Shown: positions 50,823 through 59,734 of the stretch, in pieces | How positions within the stretch are numbered: the stretch's first letter is position 1 | Layout: the number at the start of each line of letters is the position of its first letter | Source of the DNA: JBCFBK01 sp038562555 | Lineage (GTDB): Bacteria; Bacteroidota; Bacteroidia; Bacteroidales; Prolixibacteraceae | Reading direction: 5' to 3' | NCBI GenBank assembly: GCA_038562555.1 | Contig: JBCFBK010000011.1 | Span: 1 to 64,000, forward strand | DNA: 64,000 bases | Program-made: the position numbers and the translations under genes | The notes under the pieces: model-generated | Seen by the model: only the letters and a program-made list of their open reading frames with translations | Databases searched by the model: none | Told to the model about the DNA's origin: nothing

Positions 50823-52334
50823 ATGTTTGACCCAGAATTCTACCCGACACCCAGACGCATCATCGACCTGATGGTGTTAGGCCTTGACTTAAATGATAAA
50901 ACCGTATTGGAACCGTCAGCAGGGAAAGGGGATATCGTTGACTACGTGAAGAAGTTAGGCGCGAAGGTTATCGCCTGCGAAAAGGACGCCGATCTGCAGA
51001 AGATCGTTGGTGGCATGTGCCGGTTTCTGAAACCCGACTTCTTCGACGTAACGGCAGAAGAAGTATCACATGTTGACTGCATCTTAATGAACCCGCCTTT
51101 CAGCAATGCCGACAGGCACATACAGCATGCATGGGATATTGCTCCGGAAGGCTGCCAGATCATCGCCTTATGCAACGTGGAAACGCTTAAAAATAGCTGG
51201 TCAACGCGTCGCGAAGTGCTTGCAGGTATTATCGAGAAAAACGGCAATTGGCGGGATATTGGAGACGCTTTCAGCACGGCTGAAAGAAAAACGGATGCTA
51301 AGGTTGCGTTGGTCAACCTGCTTAAACCAAAAACAGGTGAAGACGAATTTAGCAATTACTTTTTTGATGCCGAAGACGATGACGAGCAGTCAGCCGGAGC
51401 CGGTATTATGAAACACAACGATATCCGCGAAATCGTTAACCGTTACGTCGGAGCGGTAAGAATGTTTGAGTCCGTCATGGCCTCAAATAAAGCGATAAAC
51501 AACCTGATAAACCCTATCTCGTCGGGGCTGAATATTTCTTTCGGCGCACATAATACCCGGGACAGGTACACCTCGGAAATCACCCGCGATGTGTTCAAAA
51601 AAGAGTTACAAAAATCCGCATGGCGCTCGGTCTTTGATAAAATGAAGATGGATAAATATGTCACAAGCGGGGTCATGGCTGATGTGAATAAGTTTGTCGA
51701 GCAACAACAGCATATCCCATTCACAATGAGCAACATTTTCAAAATGCTGGAAATCATCTTCGGCACCCACGCTGGAAGGATGGACAAGGCTTTGGTCGAA
51801 GTATTCGACCGCATTTGCAGCCTTTCTGCTGACAACTCAGAAGCAGGCGAAAAGTGGAAGACGAACAGCAACTACAAAGTTAATCGCCGGTTCATAGATA
51901 CTTACATTTGTGAACACGACAACCGCTGGCCTTCCGATCATGTGAAAATACGGATCGGGTCCCGAAGTGAAAGCCTGATCGAGGACGCAGTGAAGGCGCT
52001 CTGCTTCATAACCGGGAAAAACTACGACGATGTTATGTACTATGAATACATCGACAGTTCAGGAGATAAGCAAAGGGGATCGCGTAAATCGCTGTATAAT
52101 TTCTTTCACCACGAACCGACGCTTTGGGGTCAGTGGGTGCAATGGAATGACTTTTTCCGTATTCGCGGCTACAAAAAAGGTACTATGCACTTTGAATTTA
52201 TCGATGAAAACGTCTGGATGGAATTTAACAGGCGGGTGTCAAAAATTAAGGGCTGGGCCATACCTCAGAAAACCAACAGCAAAACGAAAGGAACCGAACG
52301 CACCAAAACGGCAGGTCTTGAAATATTTCACTAA
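50823..52334 (+). CDS. DNA methyltransferase fused to DUF4942
   Basis: 503 residues. The N-terminal 180 hold an adenine-type methyltransferase: FYPTPRRIIDLM, motif I VLEPSAGKGDIV and motif IV LMNPPFSNADRH. The remaining two thirds match DUF4942, a large domain commonly fused to phage methyltransferases and of unknown activity (possibly target recognition). The next gene, a cytosine methyltransferase, starts at the base after its stop. Second of four methyltransferases. Confidence 0.87.
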   Translation: MFDPEFYPTPRRIIDLMVLGLDLNDKTVLEPSAGKGDIVDYVKKLGAKVIACEKDADLQKIVGGMCRFLKPDFFDVTAEEVSHVDCILMNPPFSNADRHIQHAWDIAPEGCQIIALCNVETLKNSWSTRREVLAGIIEKNGNWRDIGDAFSTAERKTDAKVALVNLLKPKTGEDEFSNYFFDAEDDDEQSAGAGIMKHNDIREIVNRYVGAVRMFESVMASNKAINNLINPISSGLNISFGAHNTRDRYTSEITRDVFKKELQKSAWRSVFDKMKMDKYVTSGVMADVNKFVEQQQHIPFTMSNIFKMLEIIFGTHAGRMDKALVEVFDRICSLSADNSEAGEKWKTNSNYKVNRRFIDTYICEHDNRWPSDHVKIRIGSRSESLIEDAVKALCFITGKNYDDVMYYEYIDSSGDKQRGSRKSLYNFFHHEPTLWGQWVQWNDFFRIRGYKKGTMHFEFIDENVWMEFNRRVSKIKGWAIPQKTNSKTKGTERTKTAGLEIFH

Positions 52335-54125
52335 ATGGCAAACCATCTTAAACTAATCACGATAGACAGCTTCTGCGGGGTCGGAGGCACAACGGAAGGG
52401 TTTCACAGGGCAAAAGTAAACGGTCACTATGTAGTGGCCGTTTTGTTTGGCATTAACCATGATGCTGTTGCTATTGCGAACCATTCCCGCAATCATCCTG
52501 AGACGGTACACTTTGTCGAGGACTTCCGAACGCTGGATCCCGCTTTGATGTTGCCTCAGATCGAGCTGGCGAGAAAACAGAACCCGGGTGCAAAACTGCA
52601 CTTTCACATGAGCGCTGAATGCACCCATCACAGCAAGGCTAAAGGCGGTGAATCCCGCGACGCTGACAGCCGGAGCCTGCCGGAGTACATTTACAAATAT
52701 ATCGAGATCCTGCGGCCCGATATCATCACTGTAGAGAACGTCGTGGAGTTCATCGACTGGGGACCCTTGCAGATTAAGGTCAAGACAGACAAGAAAGGCA
52801 ACGAGCTATACTGCCCGCTAAACATTAAGAAGAACAAGAAAACAAAGGTTGTCGAGATCGGGCCAAAGTGGGTACCCGTCAAAGAACGAAAAGGCGAATA
52901 CTACGAGCTTTGGAAAGAGGCTGTGGAGAGTTACGGGTATCATTACCAGTATCGCAAACTGAACGCTGCCGATTATGGTGCTTTCACTTCGCGAACCAGG
53001 TATTTCGGAGTATTCGCCCTTGATCCTAAAAACATAGCGTGGCCGGTCAAGACACATGCGAAGAACGGGGCAGGAGGACTCAAACGCTGGAACGCTGTTA
53101 AGAACGTGCTGGACCTGACCGACGAGGGTATCAGCATTTTTGACAGGGAAAAGGATCTTGTGGACAACACCCTTGAACGGATCTATGCCGGGTTGATGAA
53201 GTTTGTGGCAGAAGGAAAATGGATGCTTAAGTACAATTCTGTAAACGGGAAAAATGGCAGACATGTGCCTCCGGGTATCGACGAACCCTGTCCGACGGTG
53301 GCCTGTCAAGACCGGCTCGGACTTGTACAAACGAAGTTCATACAGACCTATTATGGCAACGGGGGTACAACGACAATCGACGAACCTTGTCCGACGATTA
53401 CAACGCACGACAGGTGCGCTCTGGTAGATGCTAAGTTCATTTGTTCGTATAACTACAAAGACAAGAGCCGGTCTATTGATCAGCCTTGTCCCACCTTGCT
53501 TACAAAAGACCGATATGCCTTAGCTAACGTCCATTTCGTCGATCAGCAATACGGCAAAAGTAAGCCCGTGCCAGTAGAACAGCCGGTTGGGGCATTGACG
53601 ACAAACCCGAAATACAATTTAGTGAGTGCGGAGAGCCGGTGGCTAATGGACACGAACTTTAGCAACGTTGGAAGCGCACTGGAAGCGCCTTCACCCGTGA
53701 TCACGGCAAACCACAAATACCATTATCTGGTTAATCCGCAGTTCAACAGTGCGGGCGGGAGTATCGAGAAACCTTGTTTCACGCTTATTGCACGGATGGA
53801 CAAACGCCCTCCGGGGATGGTGACTGCCCGGTCCGACTTCGATAACCTGCCCTCGTTCATTCGTGCAGACGGCGACACGCTGGTCTATGACATTTACGAC
53901 ACGGACTCCGAGATCCTGAAAAGGATCAAAGAGTTTATGGCTGCTCACGGGATCACTGACATCCTCATGCGGATGCTTCGCATTGATGAACTGCTCCGGA
54001 TCATGGGGTTTGGTGACTCTTACGTGCTGAAAGGCACACAGACAGAGAAAAAGAAATTTATCGGCAACGCCGTTGAGTGCCATCAAGCACAGGTACTTGC
54101 CGAGGCAATTGCAAAAACAATTTAA
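52335..54125 (+). CDS. DNA cytosine-5 methyltransferase with internal 33-residue repeats
   Basis: 596 residues. Motif I DSFCGVGGTTEGF at about 11; the catalytic Cys is C96 in MSAECTHHSKAKGG, so the usual Pro-Cys dipeptide is Glu-Cys; ENVVEF (134) is motif VI; the C-terminal RMLRIDELLRIMGFGD and IGNAV are motifs IX-X. Between them, residues 315-490 hold six copies of a (I/V)-(D/E)-x-P-C-x-T..T..(D)R..LV unit, the first four exactly 33 residues apart, occupying the target-recognition region. Abuts the DUF4942 methyltransferase. Likely protects or marks phage DNA; specificity unknown. Confidence 0.87.
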   Translation: MANHLKLITIDSFCGVGGTTEGFHRAKVNGHYVVAVLFGINHDAVAIANHSRNHPETVHFVEDFRTLDPALMLPQIELARKQNPGAKLHFHMSAECTHHSKAKGGESRDADSRSLPEYIYKYIEILRPDIITVENVVEFIDWGPLQIKVKTDKKGNELYCPLNIKKNKKTKVVEIGPKWVPVKERKGEYYELWKEAVESYGYHYQYRKLNAADYGAFTSRTRYFGVFALDPKNIAWPVKTHAKNGAGGLKRWNAVKNVLDLTDEGISIFDREKDLVDNTLERIYAGLMKFVAEGKWMLKYNSVNGKNGRHVPPGIDEPCPTVACQDRLGLVQTKFIQTYYGNGGTTTIDEPCPTITTHDRCALVDAKFICSYNYKDKSRSIDQPCPTLLTKDRYALANVHFVDQQYGKSKPVPVEQPVGALTTNPKYNLVSAESRWLMDTNFSNVGSALEAPSPVITANHKYHYLVNPQFNSAGGSIEKPCFTLIARMDKRPPGMVTARSDFDNLPSFIRADGDTLVYDIYDTDSEILKRIKEFMAAHGITDILMRMLRIDELLRIMGFGDSYVLKGTQTEKKKFIGNAVECHQAQVLAEAIAKTI

Positions 54126-54142
54126 TATTAAAAATCCGAACA

Positions 54143-54313
54143 ATGTCAAGAGAAAAAGCCGGTTACCTCGTCGAAACGAAAGACGGCAAAAAAGGTCGCA
54201 CCTATCACAACAAAGGATTGATTAACGATAAGGTACCGGTTTATGTAACAGGCGAGGAAAAGCCCCGCCTGTGCGCTCCGGACAGTTTGAAAGTAATAGG
54301 ATTTATAGACTAA
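54143..54313 (+). CDS. small hypothetical phage protein, 56 aa
   Basis: Starts MSREKAGYLVETKDGKKGR at ATG 54143, 17 bp after the cytosine methyltransferase. Short SH3-like beta pattern (VPVYVTGEEKPRL). Function unknown. Confidence 0.6.
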   Translation: MSREKAGYLVETKDGKKGRTYHNKGLINDKVPVYVTGEEKPRLCAPDSLKVIGFID

Positions 54314-54323
54314 AATAATAATA

Positions 54324-54572
54324 ATGAAAGCAATCGAATTTCCCGAGGTGAACGTCCGCATAGCGGCGAACCAACCGGAGTATGAGACTCTGCCGGCACA
54401 TATGGAGGGCCTGAAAGACACAGGCTGGCGAAAGGTTACTGTGTGCTTTTACCTCGATCCCGAGGAACGCAAGCAAGTGATCGAAACCGGCCAAATTTGG
54501 CAAACAATCATTCAACCCGATACGGATTATTTTCACCCTATTTTAATGTCAACTCTAAAGCCTGAATTATGA
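54324..54572 (+). CDS. small hypothetical phage protein, 82 aa
   Basis: Acidic, 82 residues, with VTVCFYLDPEERKQVIETGQ in the centre. Overlaps the HD-domain gene by four bases, so it may be coupled to it. Unknown family. Confidence 0.6.
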   Translation: MKAIEFPEVNVRIAANQPEYETLPAHMEGLKDTGWRKVTVCFYLDPEERKQVIETGQIWQTIIQPDTDYFHPILMSTLKPEL

Positions 54573-55093
54573 AAGAAAATTTATGGATGCCTGATTGCAT
54601 AAGGACATACACAGGTCTTTACATGAATGTATTCGAGCCAAAACCGGAGATGATAAACATCGAAGATATCGCGCACTCGCTTTCAATGCAGTGCCGCTTT
54701 GGTGGTCATCTCCCGATCTTCTTCTCCGTAGCGCAACACAGTATTAACTGTGCGGCTCTGGTGGGTGATGAGAGACAGATGCTTGCTGCGCTCCTGCATG
54801 ACGCCAGCGAGGCATATCTGCTTGATATTCCCAGACCAATAAAAAGCAGGATGCCTGAGTACAAGGCCATCGAGTATAAATTAATGCTGGCGATTGCTGA
54901 TAAATTCGGCTTCGAATGGCCCATGTCGGATATTGTGAAAAAGATTGACGAGGAAATGCTGGTTTGGGAGTGGAACTGCATTATGCTAAGAAATTCAGCG
55001 GAGGCCCCCAATATTCAAAGTCAGCGCGAAACGAAGAAAGCCTTTTTGAACATTTACAAAGTTTTAACCGAGGTAAAGGAGGTTGCAAAATGA
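54569..55093 (+). CDS. HD-domain phosphohydrolase (YfbR-like)
   Basis: 174 residues. The metal site is visible as His in SVAQHSINCAAL, HD in ALLHDASEAYLLDIP and Asp in VKKIDEEML. This resembles the YfbR/YpgQ-type 5'-deoxynucleotidase group; phage copies are thought to adjust deoxynucleotide pools or degrade nucleotide signals. Substrate not determined. Overlaps genes on both sides by four bases. Confidence 0.82.
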   Translation: MKENLWMPDCIRTYTGLYMNVFEPKPEMINIEDIAHSLSMQCRFGGHLPIFFSVAQHSINCAALVGDERQMLAALLHDASEAYLLDIPRPIKSRMPEYKAIEYKLMLAIADKFGFEWPMSDIVKKIDEEMLVWEWNCIMLRNSAEAPNIQSQRETKKAFLNIYKVLTEVKEVAK

Positions 55094-55272
55094 AATGGTT
55101 TATCGAGTTCATCTTCTCGTCGTTCTGGGTATTTGTCGGAATGATCGTCCTCATCTCCTACCTGTTTGACGGTATCTGCAATGTTATCAAAACAATCTTT
55201 CAACGAAAATCAAATGAAAAACATAACTATTATCAACCCAAGCCTGCGGAACCCGATCAGGATAGAAACTAA
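55090..55272 (+). CDS. small membrane protein, 60 aa
   Basis: Starts MKWFIEFIFSSFWVF at ATG 55090, with hydrophobic helix up to about residue 28 and a polar tail (NEKHNYYQPKPAEPDQDRN). Its 3' part overlaps the next gene by 59 bp in another frame. Position in the early operon; function unknown. Confidence 0.55.
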   Translation: MKWFIEFIFSSFWVFVGMIVLISYLFDGICNVIKTIFQRKSNEKHNYYQPKPAEPDQDRN

Positions 55273-55459
55273 AAAGGAACTGGCAGGCGACGCTATTGTC
55301 GAGGCTGTGCAATTCTGCAAAGACTTCTCCCTGCCTTGCTGCGAACTGTTCTTCGAGGGTTTTACCTTCGACATTACACCTGACCTCACAACAGGTCAGA
55401 TGCACCATAAGGTGCTGGAATACAAGAGTTGGAAAAACATAAAACACCTGAAATCATGA
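55214..55459 (+). CDS. hypothetical phage protein, 81 aa
   Basis: Begins MKNITIINPSLRNPIRIE at ATG 55214. Includes FSLPCCELFFEGFTFDITPD. Overlaps the 60-aa membrane protein by 59 bp and shares an ATGA junction with the next gene. Unknown function. Confidence 0.55.
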   Translation: MKNITIINPSLRNPIRIETKKELAGDAIVEAVQFCKDFSLPCCELFFEGFTFDITPDLTTGQMHHKVLEYKSWKNIKHLKS

Positions 55460-55674
55460 AACAAAAGTTCCATCTGATGGCCAGCTCCGGCACGGAGACC
55501 GGGATCCTGAAACGCATTAAAGAATTTTACGCATCCGACAAAACATTCGTTCTATCTGCCAGACCAGACGGAAAAAGCTTTGATGTTTTGAAGGAGGGTC
55601 AACCGCTTAGAGGAGATGTGTTCGTGGAGAAAGTAAGAGACCGTTACCGCTTCGGGTATTTGTACACAAAATAA
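55456..55674 (+). CDS. hypothetical phage protein, 72 aa
   Basis: ATG 55456 overlaps the previous stop. Charged, ends VEKVRDRYRFGYLYTK. No known domain. Confidence 0.55.
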   Translation: MKQKFHLMASSGTETGILKRIKEFYASDKTFVLSARPDGKSFDVLKEGQPLRGDVFVEKVRDRYRFGYLYTK

Positions 55675-55687
55675 AAACCAACGCCCT

Positions 55688-56044
55688 ATGAAAACAACTA
55701 ATATCCTGAGGTCAGCGACCGAAGGACCAGTCACCTTGTACTTAATCGAATTTAACGAGGAGCGCGCTGCGTTTGACAAACCGGCCCGGTTCATGGCAAC
55801 TTGGGCCAGAGCCGGGACAGACATAACAGAAGTACTGCCGGGGTATTCGTGCCGGGTGACTAGATCGGAGTTTTACAAGGTGCCTGACAACCCTTGGCAG
55901 GACGCCTTAAAATGTAAGCCTTGGGGCGAACACAACACTAAAGGATATTACCCGCTACTCGTGCGACAGCAGGCTGAACACAGGTACATGGAGTTGGTGC
56001 TGGCTGCAAGGTCCGGCAAGACTAAATTCGAGGTAAAAGAATAA
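55688..56044 (+). CDS. hypothetical phage protein, 118 aa
   Basis: Mixed alpha/beta protein with TLYLIEFNEERAAFDKPAR and a basic C-terminal helix. Not recognised. Two bases separate it from the methyltransferase gene that follows. Confidence 0.6.
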   Translation: MKTTNILRSATEGPVTLYLIEFNEERAAFDKPARFMATWARAGTDITEVLPGYSCRVTRSEFYKVPDNPWQDALKCKPWGEHNTKGYYPLLVRQQAEHRYMELVLAARSGKTKFEVKE

Positions 56045-56046
56045 CT

Positions 56047-56754
56047 ATGAAAGAACCGGTCAGTGCCGTCTACAATGAGTGCAATCGATTTGGGTTAAGC
56101 CTGTTCCCCGACCAATACTTTTTCCTTTCAATAGATGATCCGCCTTATTTTTCGGGTCCTGAAAAAAGGAAATTCTACGGATACCGAGTCTCACCGATAG
56201 GTGTTAAAAGAGTGGACTACCCTGCTAATGGGCATTGGCAAGTACCTGGACCAGAATACTTCGACGAGCTAAAACGCATATCTGCACACCAAATAATATG
56301 GGGTTGTAATTATTTCAAGTACGATTTTTCGCCCGGACGGATCGTGTGGGATAAGTGTAACGGTAAATCTTCTTTTTCGGACTGTGAGATAGCGTATTGC
56401 TCTTTCCACGACAGCGTCCGCCTATTCAGATTTATGTGGAGTGGTATGCTGCAGGGGAAGAGTATTGAAGAAGGCTGGATACAACAAGGAAATAAAAAAC
56501 TAAACGAGAAAAGGATACATCCAACACAAAAGCCAGTAGCGCTATATGATTGGCTATTTTCTAAATATCCGATACCCGTTGGCGCGTATGTTGTGGACCC
56601 TCACGTTGGGAGTGGGAGTAGCAGAATAGCCGCCTACAAAGCGGGGGTAAACTTTATAGGTTTCGAGATCGATAACACAGCTTTTATGAAGCAGGAAGAA
56701 CGATTCAAAAAATTCATTGAACAATACTATGAAAGATATCAAACCAAAATATGA
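56047..56754 (+). CDS. beta-class DNA methyltransferase (N4-cytosine or N6-adenine)
   Basis: 235 residues with permuted motif order: catalytic motif IV DDPPYFSGP near the N-terminus, then HPTQKPVALYDWL (motif X) and VVDPHVGSGSSRIAA with FIGFEID (motif I/II) near the C-terminus. DPPY allows either N4-cytosine or N6-adenine methylation. Fourth methyltransferase of the phage. Overlaps the primase-helicase start by 26 bp. Confidence 0.87.
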   Translation: MKEPVSAVYNECNRFGLSLFPDQYFFLSIDDPPYFSGPEKRKFYGYRVSPIGVKRVDYPANGHWQVPGPEYFDELKRISAHQIIWGCNYFKYDFSPGRIVWDKCNGKSSFSDCEIAYCSFHDSVRLFRFMWSGMLQGKSIEEGWIQQGNKKLNEKRIHPTQKPVALYDWLFSKYPIPVGAYVVDPHVGSGSSRIAAYKAGVNFIGFEIDNTAFMKQEERFKKFIEQYYERYQTKI

Positions 56755-59197
56755 CGGGTCCTTTGACATCGCTACGGGACGCAGCCGCAAGGAGACGCAC
56801 TGGCGCAATGCCGAGACGACATGGGCTGCGTTCCTTAACCGTGTCAAGGAGACTCACCGGACCGCTGAAAAGTTGTCCGAGTACATGGCCGAGAAGAAGA
56901 CAAGACAGGACGAGATCAAGGATATCGGCGGGTACGTCGGGGGGTATGTCAACGGTGGCCGTCGCAAGTCCGGGAGCATCACGCACCGGCAGCTGGTCAC
57001 CCTTGACATAGACTTCGGCAAAGGGGGTACCTGGGAAGATCTGATCCTGTATTATGGCAATGCGGCGGCTGTGTACAGTACTCACAAGCACACACCCGGG
57101 AACCCGAGGTTGCGTCTTGTCATGCCGCTTGACAGGCCTGTCACGACTGACGAGTACATCGCCATTGCCCGGCGCATTGCCGGAAATCTAGACATTAACT
57201 CGTTCGATGATACGACCTTCGAGCCTACGCGGCTGATGTACTGGCCCAGCACGGCTAAAGATGCTGAGTATGTGTTCGAGTACCAGGATGGCCCTTGGCT
57301 CTGTGCCGATGAGGTGCTGGGGTCTTACCGCAATTGGCGGGATGCCTCAGAGTGGCCGATCAGTGACAGGACCAGTCACGTCATCCGGCAGGAGATTAAG
57401 AAGCAAGGCGACCCGCTTGAAAAGCCGGGAGTCGTCGGGGCGTTCTGCCGGACTTACTCTATTGATGAAGCGATCGAGATGTTCCTGAGCGACGTTTACG
57501 AGTCCTGCGACGTAGAGGGGCGTTATACCTATCTGGAAGGCTCCACCGCTGCCGGACTGGTTGTGTACGATGACAAATACGCGTACAGCCATCACGGCAC
57601 AGACCCAGCCTCCGGGAAGCTGTGTAATGCCTTCGACCTTGTCAGGTTGCATAAATTCGGCCTGCAGGACGAGGATGCCAAAGAGGGTACGCCGGGCAAT
57701 CGTATGCCCTCTTATCGTGCGATGCTGGACTTCGCACGTAGGGACGGAGCGACTAAGGAGCGGATCGTTACTGAGAAGGTGCAGGACGCGCGCAGTGACT
57801 TTGAGGGGTTGGAAGGTGAGGAGCCTGAGGAACCGGAAGACACGGAGTGGACTAAAGGCCTTGACGTAGATGGGAAAGGTAATATCAAGAGTACGATCAA
57901 CAACATACGGATCATTCTCGATAACGATCCTGCTGTGAAAGGCCGGTTCGCAATGAATAAGTTCGAACAGCGGGAAGTGACTCTCAGGGATCTGCCTTGG
58001 CGCAAGCTGACAAGCGGACAGTACCTGACGGACAAGGACGACGCGGGTATCCGGGATTATCTGGAAAAGACGTATGATATCACGGGGGTACAGAAGATAA
58101 AAGACGCGATGGACCTGACGACCGAGAAAAACGCTTTTCATCCGGTGAAGGATTATCTTTCCTCACTGGAATGGGACGGAGAATGTAGGGTTGATACGCT
58201 TTTCATCGAGTACCTCGGCGCCGCTGACGATGAATACGTTCGCGCTGTGACGCGTAAGACGCTTGTCGCAGCAGTAGCCCGGATATTTGTGCCGGGTATT
58301 AAATTCGATTATGTGCCTATTCTTATAGGTAAACAGGGTATCGGGAAAAGTACGATTATCAAAAAGCTGGGGCAACAGTGGTATTCGGACAGCTTCGGAA
58401 CGATCCAGGGAAAGGAAGCCTTTGAACAAATACAAGGTGTCTGGCTGCTGGAAATGGGGGAGTTGGCCGGGCTTAAGAAAGCAGAGATGGAGACGGTCAA
58501 GCACTTCATTTCAAAGCAGGAGGACCGTTACCGCGTGGCTTATGGCCGAAGAACCGAGAACTTCCCCAGGCAATGTGTTTTCATAGGCACTACGAACGAA
58601 AACAACTTTCTGAGGGATTACACGGGTAACCGGCGCTTTTGGCCGATTGACACGCACGAAACAGAGGTTGTACGAAGCCTTTTCAAGGACTTTACACAGT
58701 CAGAGATTGACCAGACATGGGCGGAGGCTGTGTACCTGTTTAAGGCGGGAGAACCCCTGTATCTCAGTAAGGAGATTGAGAAACTGGCAGCGGAGCAACA
58801 AGCTGAACACAACGAGATCGACGAACGCGCCGGGCTGGTGCAGCAGTACCTTGACACCTTACTGCCTGAGAACTGGGACGAGATGGACCTGGGTGACCGG
58901 AGGATCTACCTGACGAGCGGGGATGACATCTTCAACACGAAAGGAAAGATCATCCGGCAGCGGGTATGTGTGGCGGAATTATGGTGTGAACTGTTCGGAC
59001 AAAAGCAGTCTGAAATGACATCCTTCAACACGAAAAGTCTTCACGGCATCTTGAAAAATATGGAAGGTTGGAAAGAACATAAGTCGGCAAAAAGCAGGTT
59101 CAAAATTTACGGGCATCAGAAAGCATATCTGCGGACTTTGGACGTGCAGAATCTAACTACAAATGTTACCACTGACAAAAAATCTGTTACCACTTAA
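56729..59197 (+). CDS. VapE-type primase-helicase
   Basis: 822 residues. N-terminal part (about 60-160) carries an archaeo-eukaryotic primase-like pattern: LVTLDIDFGKGG (D-x-D) and YSTHKHTPGNPRLRLVMPL. The C-terminal half is a virulence-associated E (superfamily 3/AAA-like) helicase with Walker A GKQGIGKSTIIKK at about residue 533, Walker B WLLEMGELAG and sensor IGTTNENNFLRDYTGNRRFW. It probably starts and unwinds phage replication forks. ATG 56729 (MKDIKPKYD) is used; a TTG 12 bases upstream is possible. Its last codons run into the GTTAC repeat cluster. Confidence 0.9.
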   Translation: MKDIKPKYDGSFDIATGRSRKETHWRNAETTWAAFLNRVKETHRTAEKLSEYMAEKKTRQDEIKDIGGYVGGYVNGGRRKSGSITHRQLVTLDIDFGKGGTWEDLILYYGNAAAVYSTHKHTPGNPRLRLVMPLDRPVTTDEYIAIARRIAGNLDINSFDDTTFEPTRLMYWPSTAKDAEYVFEYQDGPWLCADEVLGSYRNWRDASEWPISDRTSHVIRQEIKKQGDPLEKPGVVGAFCRTYSIDEAIEMFLSDVYESCDVEGRYTYLEGSTAAGLVVYDDKYAYSHHGTDPASGKLCNAFDLVRLHKFGLQDEDAKEGTPGNRMPSYRAMLDFARRDGATKERIVTEKVQDARSDFEGLEGEEPEEPEDTEWTKGLDVDGKGNIKSTINNIRIILDNDPAVKGRFAMNKFEQREVTLRDLPWRKLTSGQYLTDKDDAGIRDYLEKTYDITGVQKIKDAMDLTTEKNAFHPVKDYLSSLEWDGECRVDTLFIEYLGAADDEYVRAVTRKTLVAAVARIFVPGIKFDYVPILIGKQGIGKSTIIKKLGQQWYSDSFGTIQGKEAFEQIQGVWLLEMGELAGLKKAEMETVKHFISKQEDRYRVAYGRRTENFPRQCVFIGTTNENNFLRDYTGNRRFWPIDTHETEVVRSLFKDFTQSEIDQTWAEAVYLFKAGEPLYLSKEIEKLAAEQQAEHNEIDERAGLVQQYLDTLLPENWDEMDLGDRRIYLTSGDDIFNTKGKIIRQRVCVAELWCELFGQKQSEMTSFNTKSLHGILKNMEGWKEHKSAKSRFKIYGHQKAYLRTLDVQNLTTNVTTDKKSVTT

Positions 59198-59440
59198 AAA
59201 CGAGTGAAAATTTTGGCAGTTGTAACAAGTAACACCAGCGGTAACATCAGCTGTAACAACTTAAAAAGCTGAAAATTAAAATAATAAATGCCGTTGTTAC
59301 AAGTGTTACCACTAAATACTATATAAACTTATAATATATAAATAGAGAGAAAATAGGCATACATGCCCGCCTAAATGCCCCTATACGCGTATATATGTAG
59401 TTTCAGGAAATAACAGGTAACAGTGGAAACATGTAACAAA
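59160..59440. other. GTTAC repeat cluster with AT-rich stretch, candidate replication origin
   Basis: TGTTACCACT occurs three times in direct orientation (59164-59173, 59185-59194, 59304-59313). A further TGTTACA lies at 59295, and opposite-orientation copies of (T/A/G)GTAACA at 59221, 59228, 59240, 59252, 59416 and 59432. An AT-rich run (about 59313-59345) lies inside. Repeated sites plus an easily melted stretch beside the primase-helicase gene are typical of phage origins. No gene lies in 59198-59449. Confidence 0.6.
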
Positions 59441-59449
59441 TCTTACTTT

Positions 59450-59734
59450 ATGAATGAAAAATTAATAGAAAAAAAGCTGCGTGAATCCGTCAAAAAATTA
59501 GGCGGTTTAGCCCTGAAATTTTCGTCGATGACTTACACGGGAATGCCCGATCGGATCGTCTTAATGCCGGGTGCCCGTGTAAGCTTCGCGGAGATCAAGA
59601 CGACGGGTAAAAAGCCTTCTCCCAGACAACGAATTGTTATTACATTGCTTAGACGGTTAGGGTTTAAAGTAGGGCTACTGGACAGCCAGGAAAGCCTTGA
59701 TAAATTTTTGGAGGAAATCGAAAATGAGATATAA
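59450..59734 (+). CDS. VRR-NUC domain nuclease
   Basis: 94 residues, a minimal PD-(D/E)XK VRR-NUC domain: GMPDRIVLMP (catalytic Asp), FAEIKTTGKKPSPRQ (E-x-K plus the conserved Gln region). Stand-alone VRR-NUC proteins of phages are structure-specific nucleases that may resolve branched DNA. ATG 59450 (MNEKLIEKKLRESV) fits the domain; overlaps the SNF2 gene by 11 bp. Confidence 0.9.
   Translation: MNEKLIEKKLRESVKKLGGLALKFSSMTYTGMPDRIVLMPGARVSFAEIKTTGKKPSPRQRIVITLLRRLGFKVGLLDSQESLDKFLEEIENEI

Noticed and set aside
57347..58141. 264-codon frame on the minus strand
   Set aside because: Antisense shadow of the primase-helicase gene, no family resemblance.
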